DNA from: Streptomyces sp. S.PNR 29
GTDB lineage: Bacteria > Actinomycetota > Actinomycetes > Streptomycetales > Streptomycetaceae
DNA: 64,000 nucleotides
Reading direction: 5' to 3'
Assembly (NCBI RefSeq): GCF_030386795.1
Contig: NZ_JANUQM010000022.1
Coordinates: 1 to 64,000 of the forward strand
The notes beneath the pieces are model-generated. The model was not told the DNA's origin and made no database searches. It saw nothing but the letters and a program-made list of their open reading frames with translations. How positions within the stretch are numbered: position 1 is the stretch's first letter; every line of letters starts with the position of its first letter. The translations under genes were made by a program, and so were the position numbers. Positions 10,657 to 19,351 of this stretch are shown one piece after another.

Positions 10657-12141
10657 ATGAGCAAGTACGGACGGACGTGGCGCACCGGGCTCGCCGTCGT
10701 CATGGCGGTCGCCGGAGCGGTCGCCCTTCCCGCCGGTCACGCGGTGGCCGAGAAGAACAGCGTCGAGCTGCGCGACGACTTCAACGGCGACGGCTACGCC
10801 GACCTCGCGGTCGCCGCGCCCCAGGCGACGGTCGACGGAAAGACGAACGCCGGATACGTCGCGGTGGTGTACGGCTCGGCCGACGGGCTGAAGACCTCCA
10901 CGAAGCAGGTGTTCAGCCAGAACACCGCGGGGGTGCCGGGCGCCGCCGAGACGGACGACCGGTTCGGCAGCGAGCTCACCACCGCCGACCTCGACCGGGA
11001 CGGGTACACGGACCTGGTCGTCGGCGTGGGCGGCGAGGACACGGCGTCCGGGGGCACCAACTCCGGCTCCGTCCAGGCCGTCTGGGGTGGTCCGCAGGGG
11101 CTCTCGGGGGGCTCCTCGCTGGTCACCGGCCGGAGCGTCGAGGGCGCGTACGGCGGGCTCGGCAGCCACGGCTCCCTCACCGTCGGCGATGTCGACGGTG
11201 ACGGCGCGACGGATCTGGTGGCCGTGGAGAACTACTGGAAGCTGCGGGTCGTCAAGGGCCCCTTCGGGCGGGACGGCGTCACGAACGGCGGGGAGCAGAC
11301 CGTCCTCGACGACTCCGACCCCCGCTTCCTGGACCTGGCCACCGGTGACGTGAACGGCGACGGCATCGACGACGTCGTCGGGACCATGAACGACGGCGAC
11401 GAGTACGACGCCCGCCGCATCACGTACTGGAAGGGCACCCCGGACGGGCTCGCCCAGGGTGTCTGGCTCACCGACACCGACGGCGACCGGCTCCAGGGCG
11501 GCGAGTCACTCGACCTCGGTGACGTCGACGCGGACGGCTACGACGACATCGTCGTGGGCCGCCACGACGGCCACGACAGCGACCTGCTCACCCCGATCCC
11601 CAAGGGTGGCCGGGTCGCCTACATCCCCGGTGGCGCGAACGGGCCCGCCGCCGAGAAGGCGACGTACCTCAACCAGGACAGCCCCGGGGTTCCGGGCGCG
11701 GCCGAGCTGGACGACGACTTCGGTGCCGACGTCTCGGTCGCCGATGTCGACGGCGACGGCTACGCCGACGTCTCGGCCGGTGTGCCCGGCGAGGACTTCG
11801 ACGGCGTGGACGGCACGGGCGCCGTCGTCGTCCTGCGCGGCGGCGCGGGCGGCCTGACCGGCACCGGCGCCACGGTGTTCAGCCAGAACACCGAAGGCGT
11901 TCCGGGCACGGCGGAGAACCGGGACCAGTTCGGCCGCGCCACCCGCCTCCTCGACGGCAACGGCGACGGCCGCGCCGAACTCGTCGTCGGCGCACCGGGG
12001 GAGAACGCGGGCGCCGGTTCGGTGTGGGTGCTGCGCTCCACGGCCTCCGGGATCACCCCCACGGGCTCGTTCACCTTCGGCGCCGGCACTCTCGGCACCG
12101 TCGCCGCGAACGCGAGGCTCGGCTCGGGCTTCGCCTACTGA
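10657..12141 (+). CDS. Secreted FG-GAP/VCBS repeat protein, copy 4
   Basis: A 494-residue intact paralogue with signal peptide MSKYGRTWRTGLAVVMAVAG... and cleavage near GHAVAE. Seven Ca-loop motifs are visible: DFNGDGYADL, DLDRDGYTDL, DVDGDGATDL, DVNGDGIDDV, DVDADGYDDI, DVDGDGYADV and DGNGDGRAEL. Its N-terminal blade (GYVAVVYGSA.GL) is nearly the same as in copy 2, which suggests duplication. AGGAG lies 8 nt before the ATG. A terminator hairpin follows, marking the end of the array. Confidence 0.88.
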   Translation: MSKYGRTWRTGLAVVMAVAGAVALPAGHAVAEKNSVELRDDFNGDGYADLAVAAPQATVDGKTNAGYVAVVYGSADGLKTSTKQVFSQNTAGVPGAAETDDRFGSELTTADLDRDGYTDLVVGVGGEDTASGGTNSGSVQAVWGGPQGLSGGSSLVTGRSVEGAYGGLGSHGSLTVGDVDGDGATDLVAVENYWKLRVVKGPFGRDGVTNGGEQTVLDDSDPRFLDLATGDVNGDGIDDVVGTMNDGDEYDARRITYWKGTPDGLAQGVWLTDTDGDRLQGGESLDLGDVDADGYDDIVVGRHDGHDSDLLTPIPKGGRVAYIPGGANGPAAEKATYLNQDSPGVPGAAELDDDFGADVSVADVDGDGYADVSAGVPGEDFDGVDGTGAVVVLRGGAGGLTGTGATVFSQNTEGVPGTAENRDQFGRATRLLDGNGDGRAELVVGAPGENAGAGSVWVLRSTASGITPTGSFTFGAGTLGTVAANARLGSGFAY

Positions 12142-12150
12142 TCACCCGTC

Positions 12151-12194
12151 AGACCTGCTGCGGCAACGGTATGTTCCCGTGCCGCAGCGGGTCT
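12151..12194 (+). terminator. Terminator after the FG-GAP array
   Basis: Arms 12151-12165 and 12180-12194 pair over 14 of 15 positions (AGACC/GGTCT plus GCTGCGGCA/TGCCGCAGC around one mismatch), with a 14-nt loop. Confidence 0.7.
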
Positions 12195-12306
12195 CCTGTT
12201 GTCCCCCTGTTTGTCATGCACGCGAACCCCGGTGTTCAGCGGGCGGACCGACCCGAAGGCGAGCTTCCCAGTGTCCATGAGGCCAGCGATGCAGGGGAGT
12301 TCGCCG

Positions 12307-13857
12307 ATGACCGGAGCAGTTTCGCCCGACCGACGCCGCTTTCTGACCGCCGGCGCCGCCGTGCTCGGCGCCGCGGCCTCCGCCCAGCTGTGGCTGCCGA
12401 CCTCGGCCCGGGCCGCTCAGACTCCACTGCCGGACGGTGTCTTCAGCCTCGGCGTCGCCTCCGGTGACCCGCTGCCCGACGGGGTCGTGCTGTGGACGCG
12501 GCTCGCCCCCGACCCGCTGAACGGCGGGGGCATGCCCGACCAGGCGGTGCCCGTGGAGTGGCAGGTCGCCGAGGACGCCCGGTTCAGAAAGGTCGTCCGC
12601 CGCGGCACCGCCCAGGCCCAGCCCGCGTACGGGCACAGCGTCCACGTGGACGTACGCGGGCTGCGCCCGGACCGCACGTACTGGTACCGCTTCCGCACCG
12701 GCGGGCAGATCTCCCGCGTCGGCCGCACCCGCACCGCGCCCGGCCCGTACAGCTCCGTCGGCTCCCTGCGCGTCACGCTCGCCTCCTGCCAGAACTGGCA
12801 GCACGGTTACTTCACGCCGTACGCCGACATGCTCGACCAGGACCCGGACGTCGTGCTGTTCGTCGGCGACTACATCTACGAGTCCACGCCGTCGGCGACG
12901 GCCCTGCGCCGTCACGAGGGCACCGGGGAGCCGTACTCGCTGGTGCAGTACCGCAACCGGTACGCCCAGTACCGCACCGACCCGGACCTGGCCGCGATGC
13001 ACGCGAACGCGCCCTTCGTCGTCACCTTCGACGACCACGAGGTGGACAACGACTTCGCCGGCGAGATCCCGCAGGACCCGGACAAGCAGTCGCACGACGC
13101 GTTCGTGGCCCGGCTGACCGCGGCCTACCAGGCGTACTACGAGCACATGCCGGTCCGCGCCACCGCGATCCCGAACGGCCCGCACATCCGGATGTACCGC
13201 CGCCTGGAGTTCGGCCGTCTGGCCCGGCTCAACGTCCTCGACACCCGGCAGTTCCGCAGCGACCAGGCCACCAGCCAGGCGGGCGCCCAGGACCCGAAGC
13301 TGACGATGCTCGGCGCCGAGCAGAAGCAGTGGCTGCTCGGCGGGCTGCGGGACTCGCCCGCCCGCTGGAACCTGATCGCCTCCCAGATCATGATGGCCGA
13401 GACCGATCTGCAGGTCGGTGAGGGCAAGCTCTGGTACTACGACGCCTGGGACGGCTACCAGGTCGAACGCAACCAGTTCCTGGAGGAGTTCAAGCAGGTC
13501 CGCAACCCGGTCGTGCTCACCGGTGACCGTCACCTGACGATGATCAGCGACCTCAAGGAGGACTTCGCCGACCCCGACTCCGCGGTCGTCGGCGCCGAGT
13601 TCGTCGGCACCTCCATCTCCAGCAACGGCGACCAGGACCAGGCGGCCTTCCACAAGGAGTGGGACCCGCGGCTGCCGGACAACCCGCACTGGAAGCTGCT
13701 CGACGCCCACCGCGGCTACCACCTCTTCGACATCCGCCGCGACGGTATCGACGCGCAGGTGCGGATCGTGGACACCGTGCGGCAGCCGTCGGCGACCCCC
13801 AGCACCCTGGCCCGGCTGCGGGTGGAGTCGGGCCGGCCCGGCGTCCACGTCGTCTGA
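12307..13857 (+). CDS. phoD: PhoD-type alkaline phosphatase/phosphodiesterase, Tat-exported
   Basis: A secreted metallophosphatase (516 residues) releasing phosphate from phosphodiesters and monoesters. A twin-arginine signal (SPDRRRFLTAGAAVLG) is at the N-terminus. A PhoD N-terminal domain (~45-140) and the metallophosphatase core follow: LASCQNWQHGYF, VGDYIYES, TFDDHEVDND, and a C-terminal TGDRHLTMI near 400. ATG 12307 is preferred because AGGGGAG lies 7 nt upstream; the frame is open back to 12199, with alternative starts at 12277 and 12289. Such genes are often PhoP-controlled, but I did not identify a PHO box. Known PhoD enzymes can cleave teichoic acids, which may matter next to the surface-polymer genes. 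Confidence 0.92.
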   Translation: MTGAVSPDRRRFLTAGAAVLGAAASAQLWLPTSARAAQTPLPDGVFSLGVASGDPLPDGVVLWTRLAPDPLNGGGMPDQAVPVEWQVAEDARFRKVVRRGTAQAQPAYGHSVHVDVRGLRPDRTYWYRFRTGGQISRVGRTRTAPGPYSSVGSLRVTLASCQNWQHGYFTPYADMLDQDPDVVLFVGDYIYESTPSATALRRHEGTGEPYSLVQYRNRYAQYRTDPDLAAMHANAPFVVTFDDHEVDNDFAGEIPQDPDKQSHDAFVARLTAAYQAYYEHMPVRATAIPNGPHIRMYRRLEFGRLARLNVLDTRQFRSDQATSQAGAQDPKLTMLGAEQKQWLLGGLRDSPARWNLIASQIMMAETDLQVGEGKLWYYDAWDGYQVERNQFLEEFKQVRNPVVLTGDRHLTMISDLKEDFADPDSAVVGAEFVGTSISSNGDQDQAAFHKEWDPRLPDNPHWKLLDAHRGYHLFDIRRDGIDAQVRIVDTVRQPSATPSTLARLRVESGRPGVHVV

Positions 13858-13894
13858 CTCCCCAAATCACTCCCCAGATCACTCCCTGGATCAC

Positions 13895-13928
13895 AGGAGC
13901 CTGGGACTCATCCCTGTCCCAGGCTCCT
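13895..13928 (+). terminator. Terminator after phoD
   Basis: Perfect 13-bp arms (13895-13907 / 13916-13928) enclose an 8-nt loop. It is preceded by three imperfect direct copies of ATCACTCCC (13865-13890). Confidence 0.8.
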
Positions 13929-13969
13929 CTCAGGTCGTCCTCAGGGACTCCTCTTACCGTCCTCTGACC

Positions 13970-15133
13970 ATGGAGACGGACTGTACGAGTCATGACCTTC
14001 CGGTGAACGGCGCGATCGCCCCGCTGCCCGCCGGCACCCGCCTGCTGCACATCGGCCCGCACAAGACGGGCACCACCGCCGTCCAGGGCGCGCTCTTCGC
14101 GGCGAAGGAGGCGATGCCCGCGTACGGCGTGGAGTTCCCGGCGCACAGCAGGCACCCCATGGAAGCCGCCCTCGCCGCCTGCGCCCGGCCCCCGATGATG
14201 GGCGACCCCGTGCCCACCGGCCGGCACTGGACACGGCTGCTGGAGCAGGTGGGGGCGACCGGGGAGCGCACCTCGGTCGTCAGCAGCGAGTTCTTCGCCG
14301 ACGCCGGGGACGAGGCGACCGCCGCGCGGATCGTGGAGCAGATCGGCGGCGACCGCGTGCACGTCCTGGTGACGCTGCGCCCGCTGGCGAAGATCATGCC
14401 CTCCCAGTGGCAGCAGTACGTGCAGAACGGACTGCGCATGGGCTACGAGGAGTGGCTGGAGCACATGCTCCGCAAGGCCCCGTACGAGAAGCCCACCCCG
14501 AGCTTCTGGCGCCGCCACCGGCACGACCGGCTGGTCGAGCGGTGGATGCGGGCGGTCGGCCCCGAGCGCCTCACCGTCGTGGTGGTCGACGACCGCGACC
14601 GGGACGGCCTGATGCGCACCTTCGAGGCGCTCCTCGGGCTGCCCGGAAATCTCCTGCGGCCCGTCCCCGACACCGCGAATCGCTCCCTTACCCTCGCCGA
14701 GACCGAAATGCTGCGGAATCTTAATCAGCAATTCCGCGGCAATGACCTGCCGGAGGAGCTGTATTCCAGGCTCGTCCGCAACGGCGCGGTGCCGCATATG
14801 AAGAACGCGTGCCCTCCGTCGCCCCGCGACGTGAAGATCGGTACTCCCATGTGGGCCGCCGAGGCCGCCGCCGCGATCGGAGCCGAGATGGCCGGGAGGA
14901 TGCGCGGGATGGGGGTGCGTGTCCTCGGCGACCTCCGACTGCTGTCCGTTATGACGGAATCATCCCCTCGGGGAGAGGTGCGTATCAGTCCCGAAGTTGC
15001 CGCACACGCCTTGTACGGAGCGCTGGCCGCGGCCGCCGTTCCCGCCGGATCGCGTACCGTTCACAAGACGCCGTCGAGGGAACTCGTCAAGGTGCTCGGT
15101 CACCGCTGCCTCCGGCGACTCGGGTGGCGCTGA
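13970..15133 (+). CDS. Sulfotransferase-like P-loop protein
   Basis: A 387-residue protein with an N-terminal P-loop LLHIGPHKTGTTAVQ (~26-40), matching the PAPS 5'-phosphosulfate loop of sulfotransferases. A mid-protein segment with VTLRPLAKIMPSQWQQYVQ resembles the 3'-phosphate-binding region (R and S residues). No signal peptide or membrane helix, so it is probably cytoplasmic and acts on a sugar or polymer precursor; the acceptor is unknown. Codons around 14640-14800 are less GC3-rich (AAT, CTT, GAA, CAA, TTC/ATT runs) than in its neighbours, which may reflect transfer. Next to nucleotide-sugar and glycopolymer genes, this hints at sulfated cell-surface glycan. Specific function unproven. 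Confidence 0.7.
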   Translation: METDCTSHDLPVNGAIAPLPAGTRLLHIGPHKTGTTAVQGALFAAKEAMPAYGVEFPAHSRHPMEAALAACARPPMMGDPVPTGRHWTRLLEQVGATGERTSVVSSEFFADAGDEATAARIVEQIGGDRVHVLVTLRPLAKIMPSQWQQYVQNGLRMGYEEWLEHMLRKAPYEKPTPSFWRRHRHDRLVERWMRAVGPERLTVVVVDDRDRDGLMRTFEALLGLPGNLLRPVPDTANRSLTLAETEMLRNLNQQFRGNDLPEELYSRLVRNGAVPHMKNACPPSPRDVKIGTPMWAAEAAAAIGAEMAGRMRGMGVRVLGDLRLLSVMTESSPRGEVRISPEVAAHALYGALAAAAVPAGSRTVHKTPSRELVKVLGHRCLRRLGWR

Positions 15134-15208
15134 GCCCGGTTGTGGAGTTACTCACAGCAATTCCACGGCTGTGGAGCCTCGACGGAACAGTCTCACGAAT
15201 CACCAGGG

Positions 15209-15266
15209 GTGCAAGGTGAATGACAGGTTGCGCGCACATATGCGGCGGAGGGCGCTCACCTTGCAC
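15209..15266. repeat. Inverted repeat upstream of the cytidylyltransferase-SDR gene
   Basis: Perfect 11-nt arms GTGCAAGGTGA (15209-15219) and TCACCTTGCAC (15256-15266), separated by 36 nt, lie 60 nt before the start codon. It could form a long stem in the mRNA leader or be a two-site operator. Confidence 0.55.
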
Positions 15267-15325
15267 TGCGGTAACCACAAGTGGGACCATTTCCAAGTTC
15301 CCTGTCGCCCCAAGGTAGGTCACCT

Positions 15326-16822
15326 GTGTCCCAGCACATAGCCAAGCCCCGTACCACCGCAGTGATCCTGGCCGGTGGCACCGGTCAGCGCGTGGGTCTG
15401 TCGATCCCCAAGCAGTTGCTGAAGATCGCCGGCAAGGCAGTCATCGAGCACACCCTGACCACCTTCGAGAAGGCCGACTCCATCGACGACATCATCGTCC
15501 TGATGGCGCCGGGCTACGTCCCCGACATCGAGAAGATCGTCGCCAAGGCCGGGTTCCAGAAGGTCAAGAAGGTCATCGAGGGTGGCTCCACCCGGAACGA
15601 GACCACCGAGCGCGCCATCGCCGCCCTGGGCGAGGGGCTGGCCGAGGGCGAGGACCTCAACGTCCTGTTCCACGACGCCGTGCGCCCCCTGCTGTCGCAG
15701 CGCGTCATCGACGACTGCGTGGCCGCGCTGGAGCGCTACCAGGCCGTCGACGTCGCCATCCCGTCCGCGGACACCATCATCGTGACCCGCACCCACGGCG
15801 AGGACGGCGAGTTCATCACCGAGATCCCGGACCGCTCCCGCCTGCGCCGCGGCCAGACCCCGCAGGCCTTCAAGCTGTCCACGATCAAGCGGGCCTACGA
15901 GGTCGCGGCCGGCGACCCCAACTTCCAGGCCACCGACGACTGCTCCGTCGTGCTCAAGTACCTGCCGGACGTGCCGATCCACGTCGTCGCGGGCGACGAG
16001 TACAACATGAAGGTCACCCAGCCCGTCGACGTCTTCATCGCCGACAAGCTGTTCCAGCTCGCCTCCACCGCCGCGCCCGAGCAGAACGGCGAGGAGGCCT
16101 ACCGCGAGCTGCTCACCGGCAAGACGGTCGTCGTCTTCGGCGGCTCCTACGGCATCGGCAAGGACATCTCCGAGCTCGCCGAGTCCTACGGCGCCAAGGT
16201 GTACGCGCTGGGCCGCTCCACCACCGGCACCCACGTCGAGAACCCGGAGGAGGTCGACGACGCCCTGTCCAAGGCCTACGCCGAGACCGGGCGCATCGAC
16301 TACGTCGTCAACACCGCGGGCGTGCTGCGCATAGGGAAGCTGGCCGAGACCGACAACGCCACCATCGAGGAGGCGCTGAAGGTCAACTACCTGGCCCCGG
16401 TGCAGATCGCGCGCTCCTCCTACAAGTACCTGGCCGAGACCAAGGGCCAGCTGCTGCTGTACACCTCCAGCAGCTACACCCGCGGCCGCGCCGAGTACAG
16501 CCTCTACTCCTCCACCAAGGCCGCCATGGTGAACCTCACCCAGGCCCTGTCCGACGAGTGGGCCGGAGACGGCGTCCGCGTCAACTGCATCAACCCCGAG
16601 CGCACCGCCACCCCGATGCGCACCAAGGCCTTCGGCCAGGAGCCCGCGGGCAGCCTGCTGTCCTCCGAGGCCGTGGCCCGCACCTCGCTCGACGTGCTGC
16701 TGTCCGAGCTGACCGGCCATGTCATCGACGTCCGTCAGCAGGACCCGACGGCCGCCGCCGGCAAGGCCTCCGGCTTCGAGCAGGCGCTGGCCTCGGTGCT
16801 GGACCGTCAGGGCGGCATGTAA
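15326..16822 (+). CDS. Bifunctional IspD/TarI-like cytidylyltransferase - SDR oxidoreductase
   Basis: A 498-residue fusion. Residues 1-~235 are an IspD/TarI-type CTP transferase (AVILAGGTGQRVGLSIPKQL, with the family lysine; HDAVRP; PVDVFIADKL). Residues ~255-498 are a short-chain dehydrogenase with a Rossmann motif (VVFGGSYGIGK), NTAG and the catalytic YSSTK. The same domain order is known from Haemophilus Bcs1, which makes CDP-ribitol by reducing ribulose-5-P and transferring CMP; a CDP-polyol for teichoic-acid-like polymer is the best inference. GTG 15326 follows AAGGTAGG; the frame extends upstream to 15281 without family similarity. It is probably not the MEP-pathway IspD, given the fusion and location. 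Confidence 0.88.
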   Translation: MSQHIAKPRTTAVILAGGTGQRVGLSIPKQLLKIAGKAVIEHTLTTFEKADSIDDIIVLMAPGYVPDIEKIVAKAGFQKVKKVIEGGSTRNETTERAIAALGEGLAEGEDLNVLFHDAVRPLLSQRVIDDCVAALERYQAVDVAIPSADTIIVTRTHGEDGEFITEIPDRSRLRRGQTPQAFKLSTIKRAYEVAAGDPNFQATDDCSVVLKYLPDVPIHVVAGDEYNMKVTQPVDVFIADKLFQLASTAAPEQNGEEAYRELLTGKTVVVFGGSYGIGKDISELAESYGAKVYALGRSTTGTHVENPEEVDDALSKAYAETGRIDYVVNTAGVLRIGKLAETDNATIEEALKVNYLAPVQIARSSYKYLAETKGQLLLYTSSSYTRGRAEYSLYSSTKAAMVNLTQALSDEWAGDGVRVNCINPERTATPMRTKAFGQEPAGSLLSSEAVARTSLDVLLSELTGHVIDVRQQDPTAAAGKASGFEQALASVLDRQGGM

Positions 16823-16855
16823 TAATCGGCGGTATTCAGACTTCCGTCTTCTGTA

Positions 16856-16916
16856 ATTCAGGCCTCTGTGATCGCTCGTTCGGCAAGAGTCGATGAGTGT
16901 TCGCAGAGGCCTGAAT
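16856..16916. repeat. Long inverted repeat between cytidylyltransferase-SDR and tagF-like genes
   Basis: Perfect 13-nt arms (16856-16868 and 16904-16916, core CAGGCCTCTG) are separated by 35 nt, starting 34 nt after the stop codon. It may act as a terminator or attenuator, although the loop is long. Its layout resembles the inverted repeat at 15209-15266. Confidence 0.55.
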
Positions 16917-16995
16917 CCATCCGTCGGAAAATTTTCACAAACCCGCAGCAGAGCAGCACCAAACCGGCACTTCCCCTCCAACGAGCAGGTTTTCC

Positions 16996-19104
16996 GTGAT
17001 ATCCACCGCTATTCGCGTCGCCCGGGTGGGCAGCGCGGCCCAGCTGGCCGCGGCGGCCCTCATGATGCTGGGCTTCCCGGCGCTCATGCTGGCCGCGCTC
17101 GTCCCGAGCGTCCCTGCCTTCGCGGCCGCGGCCGCCGTGACGTACCTGGCGGACCACTATCTGCACCGCAAGGGCAGCTACCTGATCAACCGCCTCAGCA
17201 AGGTGCGGGCCGGCCTGTCGATCCGGTTCCTGATCCGTCAGCTGCTGCTGATCCTGCTACTGGCCCGCCTCTCCCTCGCGGACAACCTGATCTACTACGG
17301 CGCCATCGCCTGCTTCATCGCCTTCTACGGCCTGCAGGCCCCGCACGGCGCGCTGGTCACCCTGATCCGCAACCGCCGCCGTATGCCGGTCGCCACCCGC
17401 AACGTCGACCTCGCCTCGCGCATCCGCATCCCGGACGCCCCGCCGCGCCGGCTGCTGCACCGCTCCGCCGAGAAGATGCTGCACCTCGACCTCGCGGCGG
17501 TCATCGGCATCCTGGTCGCCGCGGCCGTGAAGTCCTCGCTGCCCGGCTTCGTCGGCATCGGCGTCACGGTGGTCCTGGGCTGCAGTTACGTGCTGGCCCT
17601 CATGCCGTACGTCCGCGGCCGGAAGATCCCGCCGAACGCGGAGAAGGTCCTGGCCGCCATCGACGACTGGCTGGGCGAGTACCGGCCGGAGACGGTGCTG
17701 TACTTCTCCGGGTCCAAGGACTCCGCGTACCAGGTCAACATGTGGCTGGACACCATGGAGAAGCTGGACTCCAAGCCGCTGATCATCCTGCGTGAGCGGG
17801 CCATCCTGAACAACCTGGCGCCCACCACGGTCCCCGTCATCTGCGTGCCCGGAGGGGTGCACCTGATGAACATGGACCTGTCCACCGTGCGCGTCGCGCT
17901 GTACGCGGCGAACGTCGGCAAGAACATCCACATGCTGCGGGTGCCGACCATGAAGCACGTCTTCATCGGCCACGGCGACAGCGACAAGCTCGCCAGCGTC
18001 AACCCGTTCAGCAAGGTGTACGACGAGGTGTGGACCGCGGGCCGTGCGGGCCGCGACCGCTACGCCATCGCCGACGTCGGCGTCCGCGACGACGACATCG
18101 TGGAAGTCGGCCGCCCGCAGCTGGCGCCGATCCAGCCCTGGCAGGGCGTGCCCGAGGGCCGTATCCCCACGGTCCTGTACGCCCCGACCTGGGAGGGCTG
18201 GGACGACAACCCCGGCAACACCTCGATCCTGCTCGCCGGCGAGAACATCGTGCGGAAGCTGGTCACGGCCGACCCGCCGGTCCGTGTCCTGTACAAGCCG
18301 CACCCCTTCACCGGCACCCGCAGCAAGGACGCCAAGGCCGCCCACCAGCGGATCACCGCCCTCGTCAGGCAGGCCACCGCCGAGCGCGCCGCCGACTCCC
18401 GGTTCCAGGCCGACACCGCCGCCGAGCAGCAGGCCAAGGCCGAGCTGGCCCGTATCGAGGCGCGGATCGCCCAGCTCGTCGGCACCGGCGACAAGGGCCG
18501 CGACGAGGCCGAGGCGACCCGCGACGGCCTGGTCGACGCAAAGAAGCACGAGGAGATCGCCCGGCTGCGCGCCGAGTGGAACGACGCCTACTGGCGTGCC
18601 TTCCCGACCTGGGAGCACCGGGTCATCACGGGCGCCGAACCGCGTCTGTACGACTGCTTCAACGTCTCCGACGCGATGGTCTCCGACATCTCCAGCGTCG
18701 TCTCCGACTTCATCGCGAGCGGCAAGCCGTACGCGGTCACGGACTCCGCGGAGCTGGGCGCCGAGGAGTTCAAGCGGCAGAACACGGCGGTGCGCGCCGC
18801 GGTGATCCTCACCAACAGCGCGGCCGAGCTGGGCGAGCTGCTCGCCGCGGTCCGTGACCCCGCCGCGGACCCGCTGGCCGAGGACCGCAAGGAGCTGAAG
18901 CGGTACCTGCTCGGCCCGGACGAGCCGCCCTCCATCGAGCAGTTCAACAGCGCGGTCGCGAACCTCGCGCTGAAGGCCGAGACGCGCAACCTCGGCCAGG
19001 AGTCCCGGATCACCGCCGGCGGCCCGGACGTCGAGCTGGCGGACGCGCTGCCCGGGCAGCGCACGTCGGCGGCCGGCGACACGGACGGCGTGTCCGCGGG
19101 CTGA
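16996..19104 (+). CDS. TagF-like CDP-glycerol glycerophosphotransferase, membrane protein
   Basis: A 702-residue probable polymerase for a poly(polyol-phosphate) or teichoic-acid-like wall polymer. The first ~210 residues hold about five hydrophobic helices, so this protein is anchored by its N-terminus. The Glyphos_transf domain follows: KHVFIGHGDSDKL (~318), VGRPQL, LYAPTWEGWDDNPGNTS (~395), LYKPHP (~432) and FNVSDAMVSDISSVVSDF (~555). A charged helical insertion (~460-530) separates the KPHP and SDISS parts. GTG start. It lies downstream of the CDP-polyol synthase candidate and shares architecture with the gene on the opposite strand at 20584-22713. The substrate is inferred from family. 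Confidence 0.85.
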   Translation: MISTAIRVARVGSAAQLAAAALMMLGFPALMLAALVPSVPAFAAAAAVTYLADHYLHRKGSYLINRLSKVRAGLSIRFLIRQLLLILLLARLSLADNLIYYGAIACFIAFYGLQAPHGALVTLIRNRRRMPVATRNVDLASRIRIPDAPPRRLLHRSAEKMLHLDLAAVIGILVAAAVKSSLPGFVGIGVTVVLGCSYVLALMPYVRGRKIPPNAEKVLAAIDDWLGEYRPETVLYFSGSKDSAYQVNMWLDTMEKLDSKPLIILRERAILNNLAPTTVPVICVPGGVHLMNMDLSTVRVALYAANVGKNIHMLRVPTMKHVFIGHGDSDKLASVNPFSKVYDEVWTAGRAGRDRYAIADVGVRDDDIVEVGRPQLAPIQPWQGVPEGRIPTVLYAPTWEGWDDNPGNTSILLAGENIVRKLVTADPPVRVLYKPHPFTGTRSKDAKAAHQRITALVRQATAERAADSRFQADTAAEQQAKAELARIEARIAQLVGTGDKGRDEAEATRDGLVDAKKHEEIARLRAEWNDAYWRAFPTWEHRVITGAEPRLYDCFNVSDAMVSDISSVVSDFIASGKPYAVTDSAELGAEEFKRQNTAVRAAVILTNSAAELGELLAAVRDPAADPLAEDRKELKRYLLGPDEPPSIEQFNSAVANLALKAETRNLGQESRITAGGPDVELADALPGQRTSAAGDTDGVSAG

Positions 19105-19118
19105 CACCCCGCCCCACC

Positions 19119-19174
19119 CGCGAAAAGGGCTCGGTCCCCGAGGAACGTTCCTCGGGGACCGAGCCCTTTTCGCG
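19119..19174 (+). terminator. Perfect 56-bp palindrome, terminator
   Basis: Two 28-nt arms are exactly complementary with no spacer (centre AACGTT, 19144-19149). It starts 15 nt after the tagF-like stop. AAAA and TTTT runs lie near the outer ends of the two arms, which fits a bidirectional terminator. Confidence 0.85.
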
Positions 19175-19351
19175 CCCTCGCCGTATTCACGGGTGCTCTT
19201 GTCGATGCCGCCTCCGACGGGACCTGTCGGTTTCCCGTGTGAGGTGGGTCACCAAATCACATGTTTGAGGCAACCGCTTCCCATGGACACCCGTCTACCT
19301 GAGTAGCGAATGAGGGGATACGGGGGAAATGTACCGTGACTAGGGGGAAGA

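Noticed and set aside
15320-16981. 553-codon minus-strand open frame opposite the cytidylyltransferase-SDR gene
   Set aside because: Gly/Val/Leu/Asp-rich shadow with no motif; the plus-strand gene has clear motifs.
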